A stretch of DNA of 64,000 nt from CALZIK01 sp945787635. Lineage in GTDB: Bacteria > Acidobacteriota > Thermoanaerobaculia > Multivoradales > JAHEKO01. Shown here piece after piece: positions 34,098 through 43,823 of the stretch; positions within the stretch are counted from its first letter, which is position 1, and each line of letters opens with the position of its first letter. A program made the translations under genes and the position numbers. The stretch spans positions 62,001-126,000 of the forward strand of contig CAMYNM010000001.1 in NCBI GenBank assembly GCA_947259725.1, in the 5' to 3' direction. Under the pieces are notes generated by a model. That model did no database searches, was not told where the DNA came from, and saw only the letters and a program-made list of their open reading frames with translations.

Positions 34098-36821
34098 CTA
34101 GTCGACCGGCGCCCCGCCCTGAATCCGCGCGCGCGCCGCCGAAAGTCGAGCGACCGGTACGCGATACGGAGAGCAGGAGACATAGTCGAGGCCGCAGGTC
34201 TCGAAAAACTCGATCGACGAGGGCTCGCCGCCGTGCTCGCCGCAGACACCGATCTTGAGATCCGGCTTCGCTTCGCGCCCCCTGCGGCATCCCAGCTCGA
34301 CCAGTTGACCGACGCCCTCCTGATCCAGCTTTTCGAACGGGTCGAACGGCAACACCCCATCCTCGACGTACTTCGGCAGAAACCGGCTGGAGTCGTCCCG
34401 GGAGTAGCCGAAAGCCATCTGGGTCAGATCGTTGGTTCCGAAGCTGAAGAAATCCGCGTACTTCGCGATCTGATCCGCGATCAGCGCCGCCCGCGGAATC
34501 TCGATCATCGTGCCGATCGGAATATCGAGCTTGGCTTTCTGCTCTTCGAGCACCCGCTCCACCACGGCGGCGGCGCGATCCCTGAGGCTCTCCATCTCGC
34601 CGCGGCTCCCGACCAGCGGGACCATGATCTCGGGTCGCGGGTTCTTGCCTGCCTTGGCGAGCTTCGCCGCGGCCAAGGTGATCGCCTCGACCTGCATGTC
34701 GTAGATCGCCGGGCTGGTCAGACCCAGCCGGCAGCCTCGGTTGCCGAGCATCGGATTGAACTCGGCGAGCGACTCGGCGGCCCGTTCGATCTCCTCGATG
34801 CTCACGCCCATCTGCTCGGCGAGGCCCTTGCGGCTCTTGTCATCGTTCGGAAGAAACTCGTGGAGCGGCGGGTCCAGCAGTCGCACGGTCACCGGCAAGC
34901 CGTCCATCGCCGCGAAGATCCCCTCGAAGTCGCCCTGCTGCATGGGCAGGAGTGCCGCCAGCGCCTTGGCCTCATCCGACTCGCTTTGCGACAGAATGAG
35001 CCGCCTTACCCACGAGATCCGGTCCTCCTCGAAGAACATGTGCTCGGTGCGGCAAAGGCCGATACCCTCGGCGCCCAAGGCCCTCGCGACACGCGCGTCC
35101 TCGGGGGTGTCCGCGTTCGCGCGCACCCGCATTCGGCGCTCTTTGTCGGCCCATTCGAGAAGCCCGACGAACGCCTTGACCGAGGGCGACGCCTCTTGTT
35201 GCGCACCGGCCGCCCCGTCTCCTCGCTTGACGACCGCCTGAATCACCTCCGACGCCCGCGGGTGGAGCTGCCCCTCGAGGACCTGCCCGGTGGTTCCGTC
35301 CATCGAAAGAAAGTCGCCTTCCTTGAAGACCTTGCCCGCCACTCGCAGCTCGCCACCGTGGATATCGAGGTCTCCGGCGCCGACAATGCAGGGCTTGCCC
35401 AACCCGCGGGCCACCACCGCCGCGTGAGAGGTCATGCCTCCCCGCGACGTCAAGATGCCCGCCGAGGCATGCATGCCGACAATGTCCTCGGGTGAGGTTT
35501 CCTCGCGGACCAAGAGCACCGGCCCCGTGGGCGCCATCTCCGCTGCGCTGTCGGCGGTCAGGGCGATCCGTCCGGACGCCGCTCCCGGCCCAGCCGCCAG
35601 CCCCTTGGCCAGCAGACCGCCTCCATCGACGACCGCCTGCTTCTCCTTCGGGTCGAACGACGGCGCCAGCATCTGCACGAGCTGCTCGCCCTCGACGCGT
35701 CGCAGCGCTTCGACCTCGTCGATGCGGCCCTCGCCGACCATCTCGTGAGCGATCCGCACCGCGGCCAGGCCGGTTCGCTTGCCGTGACGAGTCTGGAGCA
35801 TGTAGAGCTTGCCACCCTCGATCGTGAACTCGACGTCCTGCATCTCGTGGCGATGGTCCTCGAGCACGTCGCAGATCCGCGCGAGCTCCGCGAACGCGTC
35901 GGGAAAGTCCTTGCCGAGATTCGACTCGCCGTCGTCGGCCAGGATCGCAATCGGCGTACGGATGCCTGCGACCACGTCTTCGCCTTGCGCATTGACCAGG
36001 TACTCGCCGTACAGCCTGCGCTCGCCGGTCGCCGGATCGCGACTGAAAGCAACCCCGGTCGCGCAGTCGAGGCCACGGTTGCCGAACACCATCGCCTGCA
36101 CGTTGACGCCGGTTCCGGAATCCTCAGGCAGGTGGTGGATACGCCGGTATTCGATCGCGCGGCGGTTGTTCCAACTCTCGACGACCGCGAGAGTCGCGCC
36201 GGCCAGCTGGTCTCTAGGATCTTGAGGAAACTCTTGGCCCTGCTCGCTGATGTACTCGAGATAGCTCTCGGTGAGCCGGGCCAGTCCGGCGGCGGAGATC
36301 TCGGAGTCGACCTTGACTCCCTCGCGCTTGCGGGCTTCGGCCAGCAGCCTTTCGAAGCCGTCATGGGGCGCGCCCAGAACAACGTCGCCGTACATCGAGA
36401 CCAACCGCCGGTAGCAATCGCGCACGAAACGCTCGTCGAACCCGTGGCCGATCATTCCCTCGACGGTCGCGTGATTGAGCCCCAGGTTCAACACGGTGTC
36501 CATCATTCCCGGCATCGACACCGGTCCACCGGAGCGAACCGACAGCAGCAAGGGATCCGAGGCCTGGCCGAATTTGCGCCCCTGCAGCTCCTCCAACCGA
36601 GCCAGCGCCTCGTCGATCTGGCTCTCCACCCCGTCAGGGTACTTGCCGCCGATCTTGTGGTACCGGATGCAGACATCGGTCGTGATCGTAAAGCCGGGTG
36701 GCACCGGGAGGCCCAGCCCGCTCATTTCCGCCAAGCCGGCGCCCTTGCCTCCGAGCAGCTCCTTCTGGTCACCCCGGCCTTCAGCCGTGCCCCCACCGAA
36801 CGAATACACATACTTAGCCAT
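34098..36821 (-). CDS. ppdK: Pyruvate, phosphate dikinase
   Basis: 907 residues, full length. It interconverts ATP, phosphate and pyruvate with AMP, PPi and phosphoenolpyruvate. The N-terminal ATP-grasp part starts with YSFGGG and GGKGAGLAEM. The phosphohistidine domain has GGMTSHAAVVARGLGKPCIVG (His as phosphate carrier), and the C-terminal TIM barrel has the catalytic GVCGEHGG Cys. The ATG at 36821 overlaps the glyS end by 8 bp. Together with the glyoxylate-shunt genes it would support gluconeogenic growth on acetate or fatty acids. Confidence 0.96.
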   Translation of the reverse strand: MAKYVYSFGGGTAEGRGDQKELLGGKGAGLAEMSGLGLPVPPGFTITTDVCIRYHKIGGKYPDGVESQIDEALARLEELQGRKFGQASDPLLLSVRSGGPVSMPGMMDTVLNLGLNHATVEGMIGHGFDERFVRDCYRRLVSMYGDVVLGAPHDGFERLLAEARKREGVKVDSEISAAGLARLTESYLEYISEQGQEFPQDPRDQLAGATLAVVESWNNRRAIEYRRIHHLPEDSGTGVNVQAMVFGNRGLDCATGVAFSRDPATGERRLYGEYLVNAQGEDVVAGIRTPIAILADDGESNLGKDFPDAFAELARICDVLEDHRHEMQDVEFTIEGGKLYMLQTRHGKRTGLAAVRIAHEMVGEGRIDEVEALRRVEGEQLVQMLAPSFDPKEKQAVVDGGGLLAKGLAAGPGAASGRIALTADSAAEMAPTGPVLLVREETSPEDIVGMHASAGILTSRGGMTSHAAVVARGLGKPCIVGAGDLDIHGGELRVAGKVFKEGDFLSMDGTTGQVLEGQLHPRASEVIQAVVKRGDGAAGAQQEASPSVKAFVGLLEWADKERRMRVRANADTPEDARVARALGAEGIGLCRTEHMFFEEDRISWVRRLILSQSESDEAKALAALLPMQQGDFEGIFAAMDGLPVTVRLLDPPLHEFLPNDDKSRKGLAEQMGVSIEEIERAAESLAEFNPMLGNRGCRLGLTSPAIYDMQVEAITLAAAKLAKAGKNPRPEIMVPLVGSRGEMESLRDRAAAVVERVLEEQKAKLDIPIGTMIEIPRAALIADQIAKYADFFSFGTNDLTQMAFGYSRDDSSRFLPKYVEDGVLPFDPFEKLDQEGVGQLVELGCRRGREAKPDLKIGVCGEHGGEPSSIEFFETCGLDYVSCSPYRVPVARLSAARARIQGGAPVD

Positions 36822-38922
36822 TGACTGCTTTCCCATTCCCATCTCCCGTCTTTTCCACGACCACGGCGGTCAGCCCCGCGGTCCGCGACAGAGATCTTTG
36901 GATGGCCTGCAAAAGCGCCACCCGGTTGTTGCGCACATCGGGGTTCTCGTCCATGACCAGAACCTCGACGAAGAAGCGATCGAGTACATCAGCGAACGAG
37001 GTCATCGTTCGCAGGCATGCCTCGTACCGTTTTTCCTGCTCCGCCTTCTTGATGTCGTCCTTGAGATTCTGGTACGCCTGGTACAGAAGCTTTTCGGCGG
37101 GCTCAGAGAGGAGATCCGCTCGCAGCTCTTGCTCGGGGGCGTCGCGCAGAATGTTCGCGATCCGCTTGGCGGCAAGCACCACCGAGCGAAAACCCGGCTC
37201 TTCACGAACCATATGAATGGCCGCGACCCGGGCGCGCAGATCCGGCAGGTTGGTCGCGCCCACCTCCAGAGCCGCCTCGATCTCGTCGTAGGCGAAATCG
37301 GAAAGACCCAAGATGTGCCGTATCCGATCGAACAGAAAGGGCCTCCAGACGCTCAACACGTCTTCGGCATCCCGCTCCAGACGGCTGCCGTACTGCTGGT
37401 ACGCGCGTGCCGCCACCAGGTCCAGATCGAGCTCCATCTCGCCCTCGAGAGCGATTCGCACGACGCCCTGGGCCGCGCGCCGCAATCCGAAGGGATCCTT
37501 GCTTCCGGACGGTGTCATGCCAATTCCGAGGATCCCGATAATGGTGTCCACACGGTCGGCCACGCCGACGATCCGGCCGGCTCGGGTGCTCGAGATCGGG
37601 TCGCTCGAGCCTTGCGGCATGTACTGTTCGTAGATGGCTCGCCATACGGTCTCGGGCCGGCCCTCTTCGCGGGCGTAGACGCCACCCATCACGCCTTGCA
37701 GGGAGCTGAACTCGTTGACCATCTCGGTGATCAGATCGGCCTTCATCAGCCTCGCAACCCGCGCTGCGTCGCGCGATTCTTCCTGCCAGTCGAGCTGCCT
37801 CCCGATGAAGCCGCAAAGCTCGACGATTCGTTCGGTCTTTTCGGCGTAGCTACCGAGCTTCTCGTGAAAGCTCAGCCGGTCGAGGGCCGCGGCGCGCTCC
37901 TCTAGAGACTTTCGGCGATCCTCTCCGTAGAAAAACACCGCGTCCTCGAGCCGTGCTTCGACCACCCACTCGTTGCCTCGCCGCACGTGACCTTCCGGGT
38001 CATCGGCGCGATCCATTAATGTCAGGAAGGCCGGCAGCAGGTCGCCGTCTTTCTCGACCGTGAAGGCACTCTGGTGATCGCGGAGGCTCGCAATCAGAAC
38101 CTCCCGCGGCAGCTCGAGGTACTTGTCCGCGACCCTGCCCGCGACAACACCGGGGGTCGCGCACATCGCAGTCAGGCGGTCGAGGAGCGAAGGATCCTCC
38201 ACCATCGTGCCGCCCAACTCGGCTGCGGCGGCGGCCAGGCCTTTCGACAACGTCTTCCTGCGATCCTCGAAGTTCACCTCGATCGCGCGCTTGCGAAGCT
38301 TGCTCTTGTAGTTGGACAGCCCACTGACCGGAATCGACTTCGGCGAGATCACCGGGTGACCCGTGGTCGTATTCCCCGAAGAGACGCCGAAGAGCTCGAA
38401 CTCGACGGTCTCGCCTTCGAACAGGGCCAGCAGTCCATGCACGGGCCGAGCCCACGGCCCGATACCATCGCCCCAAAGCATGACCTTGGCCCAATTGAGC
38501 TCGGCGATCGCTTTCGGGACAATCTCGGCCAGAACTCTCGCCGTCGGCCTTCCTTCGGTGCGCACGGTGGCGACCGCATACTCGCCCTTCGGGGTCTCGA
38601 TCCTGCGAAGCTCGTCGGGCTCAACACCGCAGCGACGGGCGAAACCGACGGCCGCCTTGGTCGGCATGCCCTCCGCGTCGAACGCCACGCTTGCCGGCGG
38701 GCCGGTGAGCTCCTCCGATCGGTCGGGCTCTCGCCCCGGAACCTTTTTGAGCGCGACCATCAGGCGCCGGGGGGTGAAACCGGTCTCGATCTCCCGGGGG
38801 GTGAGCTGGCGGTTCAGCAACTCCTGGAAGATCCGGCTACCCAGATCCTGGGTGGCCTTGCGCACCATCCGCGCGGGGATCTCCTCGCAGCGGACCTCGA
38901 GCAGGAACTCGCCCTTGGGCAT
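36814..38922 (-). CDS. glyS: Glycyl-tRNA synthetase beta subunit
   Basis: 702 residues, the usual length. It is the tRNA-binding subunit of the alpha2beta2 bacterial GlyRS. The N-terminus FLLEVRCEEIPARM, the middle MCATPGVVAGR and DHQSAFTV region, DPFGLRRAAQG, and the C-terminal DALR anticodon-type domain (FFVEVLVMDENPDVRNNR) are all typical. The ATG at 38922 has GGAG 8 nt upstream and excludes a 38-residue extension that does not look coding. It is 61 bp downstream of glyQ. Confidence 0.96.
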   Translation of the reverse strand: MPKGEFLLEVRCEEIPARMVRKATQDLGSRIFQELLNRQLTPREIETGFTPRRLMVALKKVPGREPDRSEELTGPPASVAFDAEGMPTKAAVGFARRCGVEPDELRRIETPKGEYAVATVRTEGRPTARVLAEIVPKAIAELNWAKVMLWGDGIGPWARPVHGLLALFEGETVEFELFGVSSGNTTTGHPVISPKSIPVSGLSNYKSKLRKRAIEVNFEDRRKTLSKGLAAAAAELGGTMVEDPSLLDRLTAMCATPGVVAGRVADKYLELPREVLIASLRDHQSAFTVEKDGDLLPAFLTLMDRADDPEGHVRRGNEWVVEARLEDAVFFYGEDRRKSLEERAAALDRLSFHEKLGSYAEKTERIVELCGFIGRQLDWQEESRDAARVARLMKADLITEMVNEFSSLQGVMGGVYAREEGRPETVWRAIYEQYMPQGSSDPISSTRAGRIVGVADRVDTIIGILGIGMTPSGSKDPFGLRRAAQGVVRIALEGEMELDLDLVAARAYQQYGSRLERDAEDVLSVWRPFLFDRIRHILGLSDFAYDEIEAALEVGATNLPDLRARVAAIHMVREEPGFRSVVLAAKRIANILRDAPEQELRADLLSEPAEKLLYQAYQNLKDDIKKAEQEKRYEACLRTMTSFADVLDRFFVEVLVMDENPDVRNNRVALLQAIQRSLSRTAGLTAVVVEKTGDGNGKAVNG

Positions 38923-38983
38923 TATCGAAGCTCCGCCTCGAGACAAAAAAGGCGGCAGGTACCCACGCGATCGAAACCGGGCA

Positions 38984-39877
38984 CTAGCCTGCCTCCAGCG
39001 CTTCGGTGTCGAGCAGAGGGTGCCCGAGCTCTTCACGGCGGGCGACGTAGGCCTTGGCGCACGCCACCGCTAGCCTGCGCACGCGCTTGATCAGAGCGAC
39101 TCGATCGGTGACCGAGATCGCGCCCCGGGCATCGAGAACGTTGAAGAGATGTGAGCATTTGAGCGCGCACTCATAGGCTGGCAGGACCGCCTCCGCCTCG
39201 AGGCAACGACCGGCTTCCGCCTCGTTGCCGTCGAATTGCGCTCGCAGGAACTCGACGTCGGCGAGCTCAAAGTAGTAACGAGAGAACTCGACCTCGTCTT
39301 GATGACGAACCTGGCCGTAGGTCACCCCGCCAGGGACCCACTCGATGTCGTAGAGGCTGCGCTTGCGCCCGAGAAACATCGTGATCCTCTCGAGCCCGTA
39401 GGTGATCTCGGCGCTCACCGGAGCCAGCTCGAGGCCGCCGGCCTGCTGGAAATAGGTGAACTGGGTGATCTCCATTCCGTCGAGCATGACCTGCCAGCCA
39501 ACTCCCCATGCGCCGAGCGTCGGGGCCTCCCAGTTGTCTTCCTCAAATCGAAGGTCATGCAACGCAAGGTCGATGCCCATCGCCTCGAGGCTCTTGACGT
39601 AGAGCGCTTGCACATCGCTCGGCGAGGGCTTGAGAATCACCTGCAACTGATAGTGCTTGCCGAGGCGAAACGGATTGTCGCCGTAGCGCGCGTCGGCCGG
39701 GCGCCTCGAAGGTTGAACGTAGACCACCTTCCAGGGCTCGGGGCCAAGCACCCTCAAGAAGGTCTCCGGATGCATCGTACCGGCGCCGACTTCGAGGTCG
39801 TAGGGCTGTTGCAACACACAACCCTGGGCCGCCCAGTATTCGGACAGCTTGAGAATCAGATCCTGAAAGCTATTCAT
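38984..39877 (-). CDS. glyQ: Glycyl-tRNA synthetase alpha subunit
   Basis: 297 residues, the catalytic class II subunit. Hallmarks are SFQDLILKLSEYWAAQGCVLQQPYDLEVGAGT at the start, PSRRPADARYGDNP, LGAWGVGWQVMLDGMEITQFTYFQQAGG and ISVTDR near the end. It overlaps the 3' end of recO by 8 bp. It is paired with glyS downstream, as usual for the two-subunit enzyme. Confidence 0.97.
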   Translation of the reverse strand: MNSFQDLILKLSEYWAAQGCVLQQPYDLEVGAGTMHPETFLRVLGPEPWKVVYVQPSRRPADARYGDNPFRLGKHYQLQVILKPSPSDVQALYVKSLEAMGIDLALHDLRFEEDNWEAPTLGAWGVGWQVMLDGMEITQFTYFQQAGGLELAPVSAEITYGLERITMFLGRKRSLYDIEWVPGGVTYGQVRHQDEVEFSRYYFELADVEFLRAQFDGNEAEAGRCLEAEAVLPAYECALKCSHLFNVLDARGAISVTDRVALIKRVRRLAVACAKAYVARREELGHPLLDTEALEAG

Positions 39878-40688
39878 GTCGGTGTCCGGGCGCCGTAGGG
39901 GAAGGCGTTTCCCGGGGGAGGCCGGCCAGAGTTTCGCGCATAACGCGATAACTCTTCAACTCCTGCTGCAAGAAAGTTCGTCGAATGCGGCCGCTGACTT
40001 CCTCCATCTGGCGCAGAACTCCAGGGTCCGGCGGTCGGGAGCTGAGCTTCGCCAGGCTCGACCGGCTGATCTCACGCAAAAAAGCCAGCGCCGCCGCCGA
40101 GACCTCGAGCCCTGCGGGACCGGCGCATTCGCGACATAGGAGCGTCTCGTCGGACGGCGGCAGGGCCGCCCCCAGGGGCACTCCACCCTCCGAAAGATCC
40201 CCGAAGAGGCGCCCGCAGCTGGGACACTCCTCGGAAATGCCCAAGAGACCGCTCAGCCGCAGCAGCCAGGCCTCGTAGTAACGCACCGCGAGATCCGGAT
40301 CGCAACCACCCACCATCGCCGCGAGGGTCGAGTCCAGAAGCCGGAACAGAAGCTCGCTGTCTTCATTGTCCTGCGCGAAGGCGTTCATCTGGTCGGCCAG
40401 GTAGGCACTCTGGAGGATCCCCTCGAGAGTCCGGTGCAGAGGCTCGACGGTTCGAATCAGCTCCGCGCTCGAGATGCGCACGAGCTCCTTGCCCTCCTTT
40501 TCGAACCAGGTCATCTCCACCTTGGCCAGACTCTGCAGCTGCCCCGCGAAGCGACTGTACTTGCGCCGGGCGCCGTTGGCCACACCCCGCTTCTTGCCGG
40601 CTTCGCGGGTCAAGAAGACCACGATCCGGTCGTACTCCTGAAGGTCCATGACATCCAGGATGATGGCCTCTCCGGATTGGAGTCCCAT
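39870..40688 (-). CDS. recO: DNA repair protein RecO
   Basis: 272 residues. RecO works with RecF/RecR to load RecA on single-stranded DNA gaps. An N-terminal OB-fold (~5-80: GEAIILDVMDLQEYDRIVVFLT, KKRGVANGARR) is followed by a helical domain with a C-terminal four-Cys zinc site (CPSCGRLFGD and LLCREC). TGAGGAGA directly precedes the ATG, and the gene is 5 bp after mgtE. Confidence 0.93.
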   Translation of the reverse strand: MGLQSGEAIILDVMDLQEYDRIVVFLTREAGKKRGVANGARRKYSRFAGQLQSLAKVEMTWFEKEGKELVRISSAELIRTVEPLHRTLEGILQSAYLADQMNAFAQDNEDSELLFRLLDSTLAAMVGGCDPDLAVRYYEAWLLRLSGLLGISEECPSCGRLFGDLSEGGVPLGAALPPSDETLLCRECAGPAGLEVSAAALAFLREISRSSLAKLSSRPPDPGVLRQMEEVSGRIRRTFLQQELKSYRVMRETLAGLPRETPSPTAPGHRHE

Positions 40689-40693
40689 TCTCC

Positions 40694-42112
40694 TCAGGAG
40701 ACCAGCCGATCGATCAAGAGCGAGGCCAGACCGAAGTAGATGATGATCCCACTGATGTCGTTCGACGTGGTGACCAACGGACCGGCGGCCACCGCCGGAT
40801 CGATGCCGAGCTTCTCGAACACCAGCGGGATGAAAGCCCCGTTGACCGAAGCCACCAGGATCGCCAGAAACAATGAAACACCGACAACGAACGCGTAGGG
40901 AAGAAGCTCGACTCCGCTACCCAGATCCAGAATGCCGATCTGGGGCAGGAAGAAGGCGCCAATACCGGCGAGCACGGCGCAGGCGATCCCGATCAAGGTT
41001 CCGACCTTGAACTGCTGCCAGAGGAATTGGCGGCTGGTCTTGCGCTGCAACGTGATTCTCCCGGTCGCCAGACCTCGAACCGCGATCGTCGAGGTCTGGC
41101 TCCCGATGTTGCCGCCCATTCCCATGACCACCGGAACGAAGGGCAGCAGGAAGAGCGCTTCGCTCAACCTGAGCTCGAACCAGTGGATCAAGAGACCGGC
41201 CATGGCCAGGCCGACCAGGTTGATCACCAGCCAGGGAAAGCGGATCCCGAAGACTTTGAAGGACCGGTCCTGATAGACGATCTCATCGTCGGAGGTGCCG
41301 ACCATCTTGAAGAAGTCTTCGGTCGCCTCCTCTTTCACCACGTCGATGATGTCGTCGACAGTGACGATGCCGGCGAGCCTGCCCTCTCCGTCTGTGACGG
41401 GTATCGCCAACAGGTCGTACCGGCTCACCAGACTAGCAACCTCCTCCTGATCGGTGTCGATGTCGGCCCGGATGATCGAGCGCGACATCAGCGCCTCGAG
41501 AGGCGTATCGGAGGGATTGAGAAGAAGCTGCCTCAGTGAGGTCACTCCGACGAGGCGCTCCTCGCTGTCAACCACGTACAGATAAAAGATGTTCTCGATA
41601 TCTTTGTCCCGCTGAATTCGTCGGATGGCCTCCCCTACCGAGGTCTTCTCCGGCAGCGCCAGAAAGTGAGTGTCCATGATCCGGCCGGCGGAATCGTCCT
41701 CGTAGGTGAGGTGCTCCTGCACCTCTTCGAGATCGGGCTGCTCGACCAGAGCCATGACCGAGGCTTGGAGCTCGGGCGGAAGATCCTCGACAACCGCCAC
41801 GGCATCGTCCACGGGCATCACCCCGAAAAGAACCGAGGTCTCCTCGGGAGAGAGCTCCTCTAGGACACTTCCCCGCAGCGACGGCTCGAGCTCGATGAAG
41901 ACATCGCCAGCGCTCTCCTGGTAGTCGGCGAGCAGCATGCGAAAGACGCTCGCCTGCTCCGAAGGGGTCAGGCCACGAAGCTGCAAGGCGACGTCTTCCG
42001 GCCGGGTCTTCTCCAGCAATTTGGTCACGTGCGCTCGCGCGCCACGGCGCACCATACGCCGGAATGTCGAGCCCAAAAGCTCGGCCTTGCGAGGAGAAAC
42101 GGTCGGCTGCAT
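40694..42112 (-). CDS. mgtE: MgtE-type magnesium transporter
   Basis: 472 residues: an N-terminal superhelical domain (~25-140), two CBS domains (~150-270: MDTHFLALPEKTSVGEAIRRIQ, and SRSIIRADIDTDQEE with DDIIDVVKEEATEDFFKM) and five C-terminal transmembrane helices (~295-470, with FLPFVPVVMGMGGNIGSQ). MgtE is a gated Mg2+ channel at the inner membrane. The cytosolic Mg2+-sensing residues lie in the N and CBS domains. It is first in the minus-strand run ending at rnc and divergent from the VWA gene. No leader riboswitch was recognised. Confidence 0.95.
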   Translation of the reverse strand: MQPTVSPRKAELLGSTFRRMVRRGARAHVTKLLEKTRPEDVALQLRGLTPSEQASVFRMLLADYQESAGDVFIELEPSLRGSVLEELSPEETSVLFGVMPVDDAVAVVEDLPPELQASVMALVEQPDLEEVQEHLTYEDDSAGRIMDTHFLALPEKTSVGEAIRRIQRDKDIENIFYLYVVDSEERLVGVTSLRQLLLNPSDTPLEALMSRSIIRADIDTDQEEVASLVSRYDLLAIPVTDGEGRLAGIVTVDDIIDVVKEEATEDFFKMVGTSDDEIVYQDRSFKVFGIRFPWLVINLVGLAMAGLLIHWFELRLSEALFLLPFVPVVMGMGGNIGSQTSTIAVRGLATGRITLQRKTSRQFLWQQFKVGTLIGIACAVLAGIGAFFLPQIGILDLGSGVELLPYAFVVGVSLFLAILVASVNGAFIPLVFEKLGIDPAVAAGPLVTTSNDISGIIIYFGLASLLIDRLVS

Positions 42113-42173
42113 GAGGCCGGAATGGTAGCATAAGCGGCCCTGCTTCCGGCGTTTGAAGGAGTTGGAGAAACCG

Positions 42174-43811
42174 TTGATTCATCGCAACTTATCGCCTTCG
42201 AATCGACACCTCCCGGCCTCGCTTGCCGGAGGCCTCTGCGTCGCTCTCGCGGTCGCGCTCCTGCTCCTCGTCGCCGGCCCGATTCTCGGAGCGCTGCGCT
42301 CCTTCAGACTCAGCCAGACGGCGATGCTCGACGACTCGCCGACCGCGATCAGGGCGTACGTAAGCGCGCTCGACGAGCGCAACGAACCGGTCTTCTACCT
42401 GGACGGCATGACGGTCACCGCTTCGCTGGGCGAACACGAACTGGCTCTGAACAACCTACGCTCGTTCGAGGCTAGCGATGAAGGCGTCGCCTACATCTTT
42501 CTGGTGGACATCTCGCGCTCACTCAGCGTCAACGAGTTCAGTCTCATCCAGGCCGCTTTGGAGAATTGGATGGCCAGCCTGCGTGAGCGCGATCGCGCCG
42601 CGGTCCTGGCTTTCGGCGACGAGAGCCGGCTGGTTGTGGACTTCACCAACGACGCCGAGTTGCTGCGCGAGAGCGTCAGCGCCCTCGGACCGACCGACAA
42701 CTCGACGGTCTTTTTCGAAGCGCTCCAGAACGGTTTCGAGCTCGCGAGGCGTCGGGATCCGGATCTTCCCGGGCGGCGTGCCCTTATTGTCCTGACCGAT
42801 GGTCGCGATGAGGGTAGCGGGTGGTCGCTGGAGGACGTGCTCGCGACCCTCAAGGAGGATCCCACTCCGATCTACGCGATCGGCTTGAGCAGGCTCCGGG
42901 ATCCGCAAGAGCGGCAGCAGTTCCTGCAACTCCTTCGCCGGCTGGCGACCAACTCGGGCGGAGCGTTCTTCGAGGGGTCGACCGACAACCTCACCGCATC
43001 GTACGCTGCTATCCGCGAAGCCGTGCACAATGTCTGGGTGCTCGATTTCGTCTGCCCCGAATGCAACCGCGACGGCGAGAGCTACCGGCTGCAGCTCAAC
43101 CTTTCCGACGGCGAGCGAGTGCTCTCGGACGGACTGAAGCTGCGGTTGCTTCCACCTGCAGCCGCGCCGGCTACCGGTGGCGAGCTCGCGCCCGGGGCCG
43201 GAATCGGTGAAGAGAGTCCGGCCGCGGACTCTCCGCAGAGAGCTGGATCCACGACCGACTCCGTACCTGATGGCGACTCGTCCAACGGCTGGGGTTGGCT
43301 GTGGTGGGGACTGCCGCTCGCCGCCGCCGCGGCGGGCGGCTGGCTTGTTTGGAATCGCAAGCACTCCAAGCCGATCGCGCCGACTATCGGGCTCGACAGC
43401 CCGCCCGAGATCGGTCCGGTCGAGAGCGAGAGCTACACCACGCCGACCGGCGTCGTCACCTCGAGGCCGCCGCGCCCGATCAAGCTGAGGGTAGTCAGAC
43501 TGGTCGTCGTCCGAGGCAAACAGCCGGGGCGCTCCTACAACATCACTCTGCTCGAGAAGGCCTTGATCGGCTCGCGCTCGACCTGTGACTGCGTTCTGAT
43601 CGACGAACCGGGCACCTCGCCCGAGCAGTTTCAGCTCTATCAGATGGACGGCCATGTCTTCATCAAGAACCTCTCGAATGAGAATCCGACCTTGGTGGAC
43701 GGACTGCCTACCGAGCCTCAACAGAGGCTCCAGAGCGAGTCGCTGGTCGGAACACGCGAGTTCATCGTCCGGATCATCTTCGGCGAAGGCCGCGCGACTG
43801 CGCGGGGGTAG
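42174..43811 (+). CDS. Membrane-anchored VWA domain protein with C-terminal FHA-like domain
   Basis: About 545 residues. An N-terminal hydrophobic segment (~20-45) precedes a von Willebrand factor A domain (~95-285) with a MIDAS site (FLVDISRSLS; ALIVLTDGRDEG). A Ser/Pro/Ala-rich stretch and a second transmembrane helix (WLWWGLPLAAAAAGGWLVW, ~380-400) follow, then an FHA-like region (~450-540: LIGSRSTCDCVLIDEPGTSPEQFQLY). Periplasmic VWA and cytoplasmic FHA would suit a signalling or scaffold role. TTG at 42174 is chosen since GGAG lies 6 nt upstream, with TTG at 42153 an alternative. The neighbours downstream are also envelope proteins. Confidence 0.78.
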   Translation: MIHRNLSPSNRHLPASLAGGLCVALAVALLLLVAGPILGALRSFRLSQTAMLDDSPTAIRAYVSALDERNEPVFYLDGMTVTASLGEHELALNNLRSFEASDEGVAYIFLVDISRSLSVNEFSLIQAALENWMASLRERDRAAVLAFGDESRLVVDFTNDAELLRESVSALGPTDNSTVFFEALQNGFELARRRDPDLPGRRALIVLTDGRDEGSGWSLEDVLATLKEDPTPIYAIGLSRLRDPQERQQFLQLLRRLATNSGGAFFEGSTDNLTASYAAIREAVHNVWVLDFVCPECNRDGESYRLQLNLSDGERVLSDGLKLRLLPPAAAPATGGELAPGAGIGEESPAADSPQRAGSTTDSVPDGDSSNGWGWLWWGLPLAAAAAGGWLVWNRKHSKPIAPTIGLDSPPEIGPVESESYTTPTGVVTSRPPRPIKLRVVRLVVVRGKQPGRSYNITLLEKALIGSRSTCDCVLIDEPGTSPEQFQLYQMDGHVFIKNLSNENPTLVDGLPTEPQQRLQSESLVGTREFIVRIIFGEGRATARG

Positions 43812-43823
43812 CGCGGCCAGAGC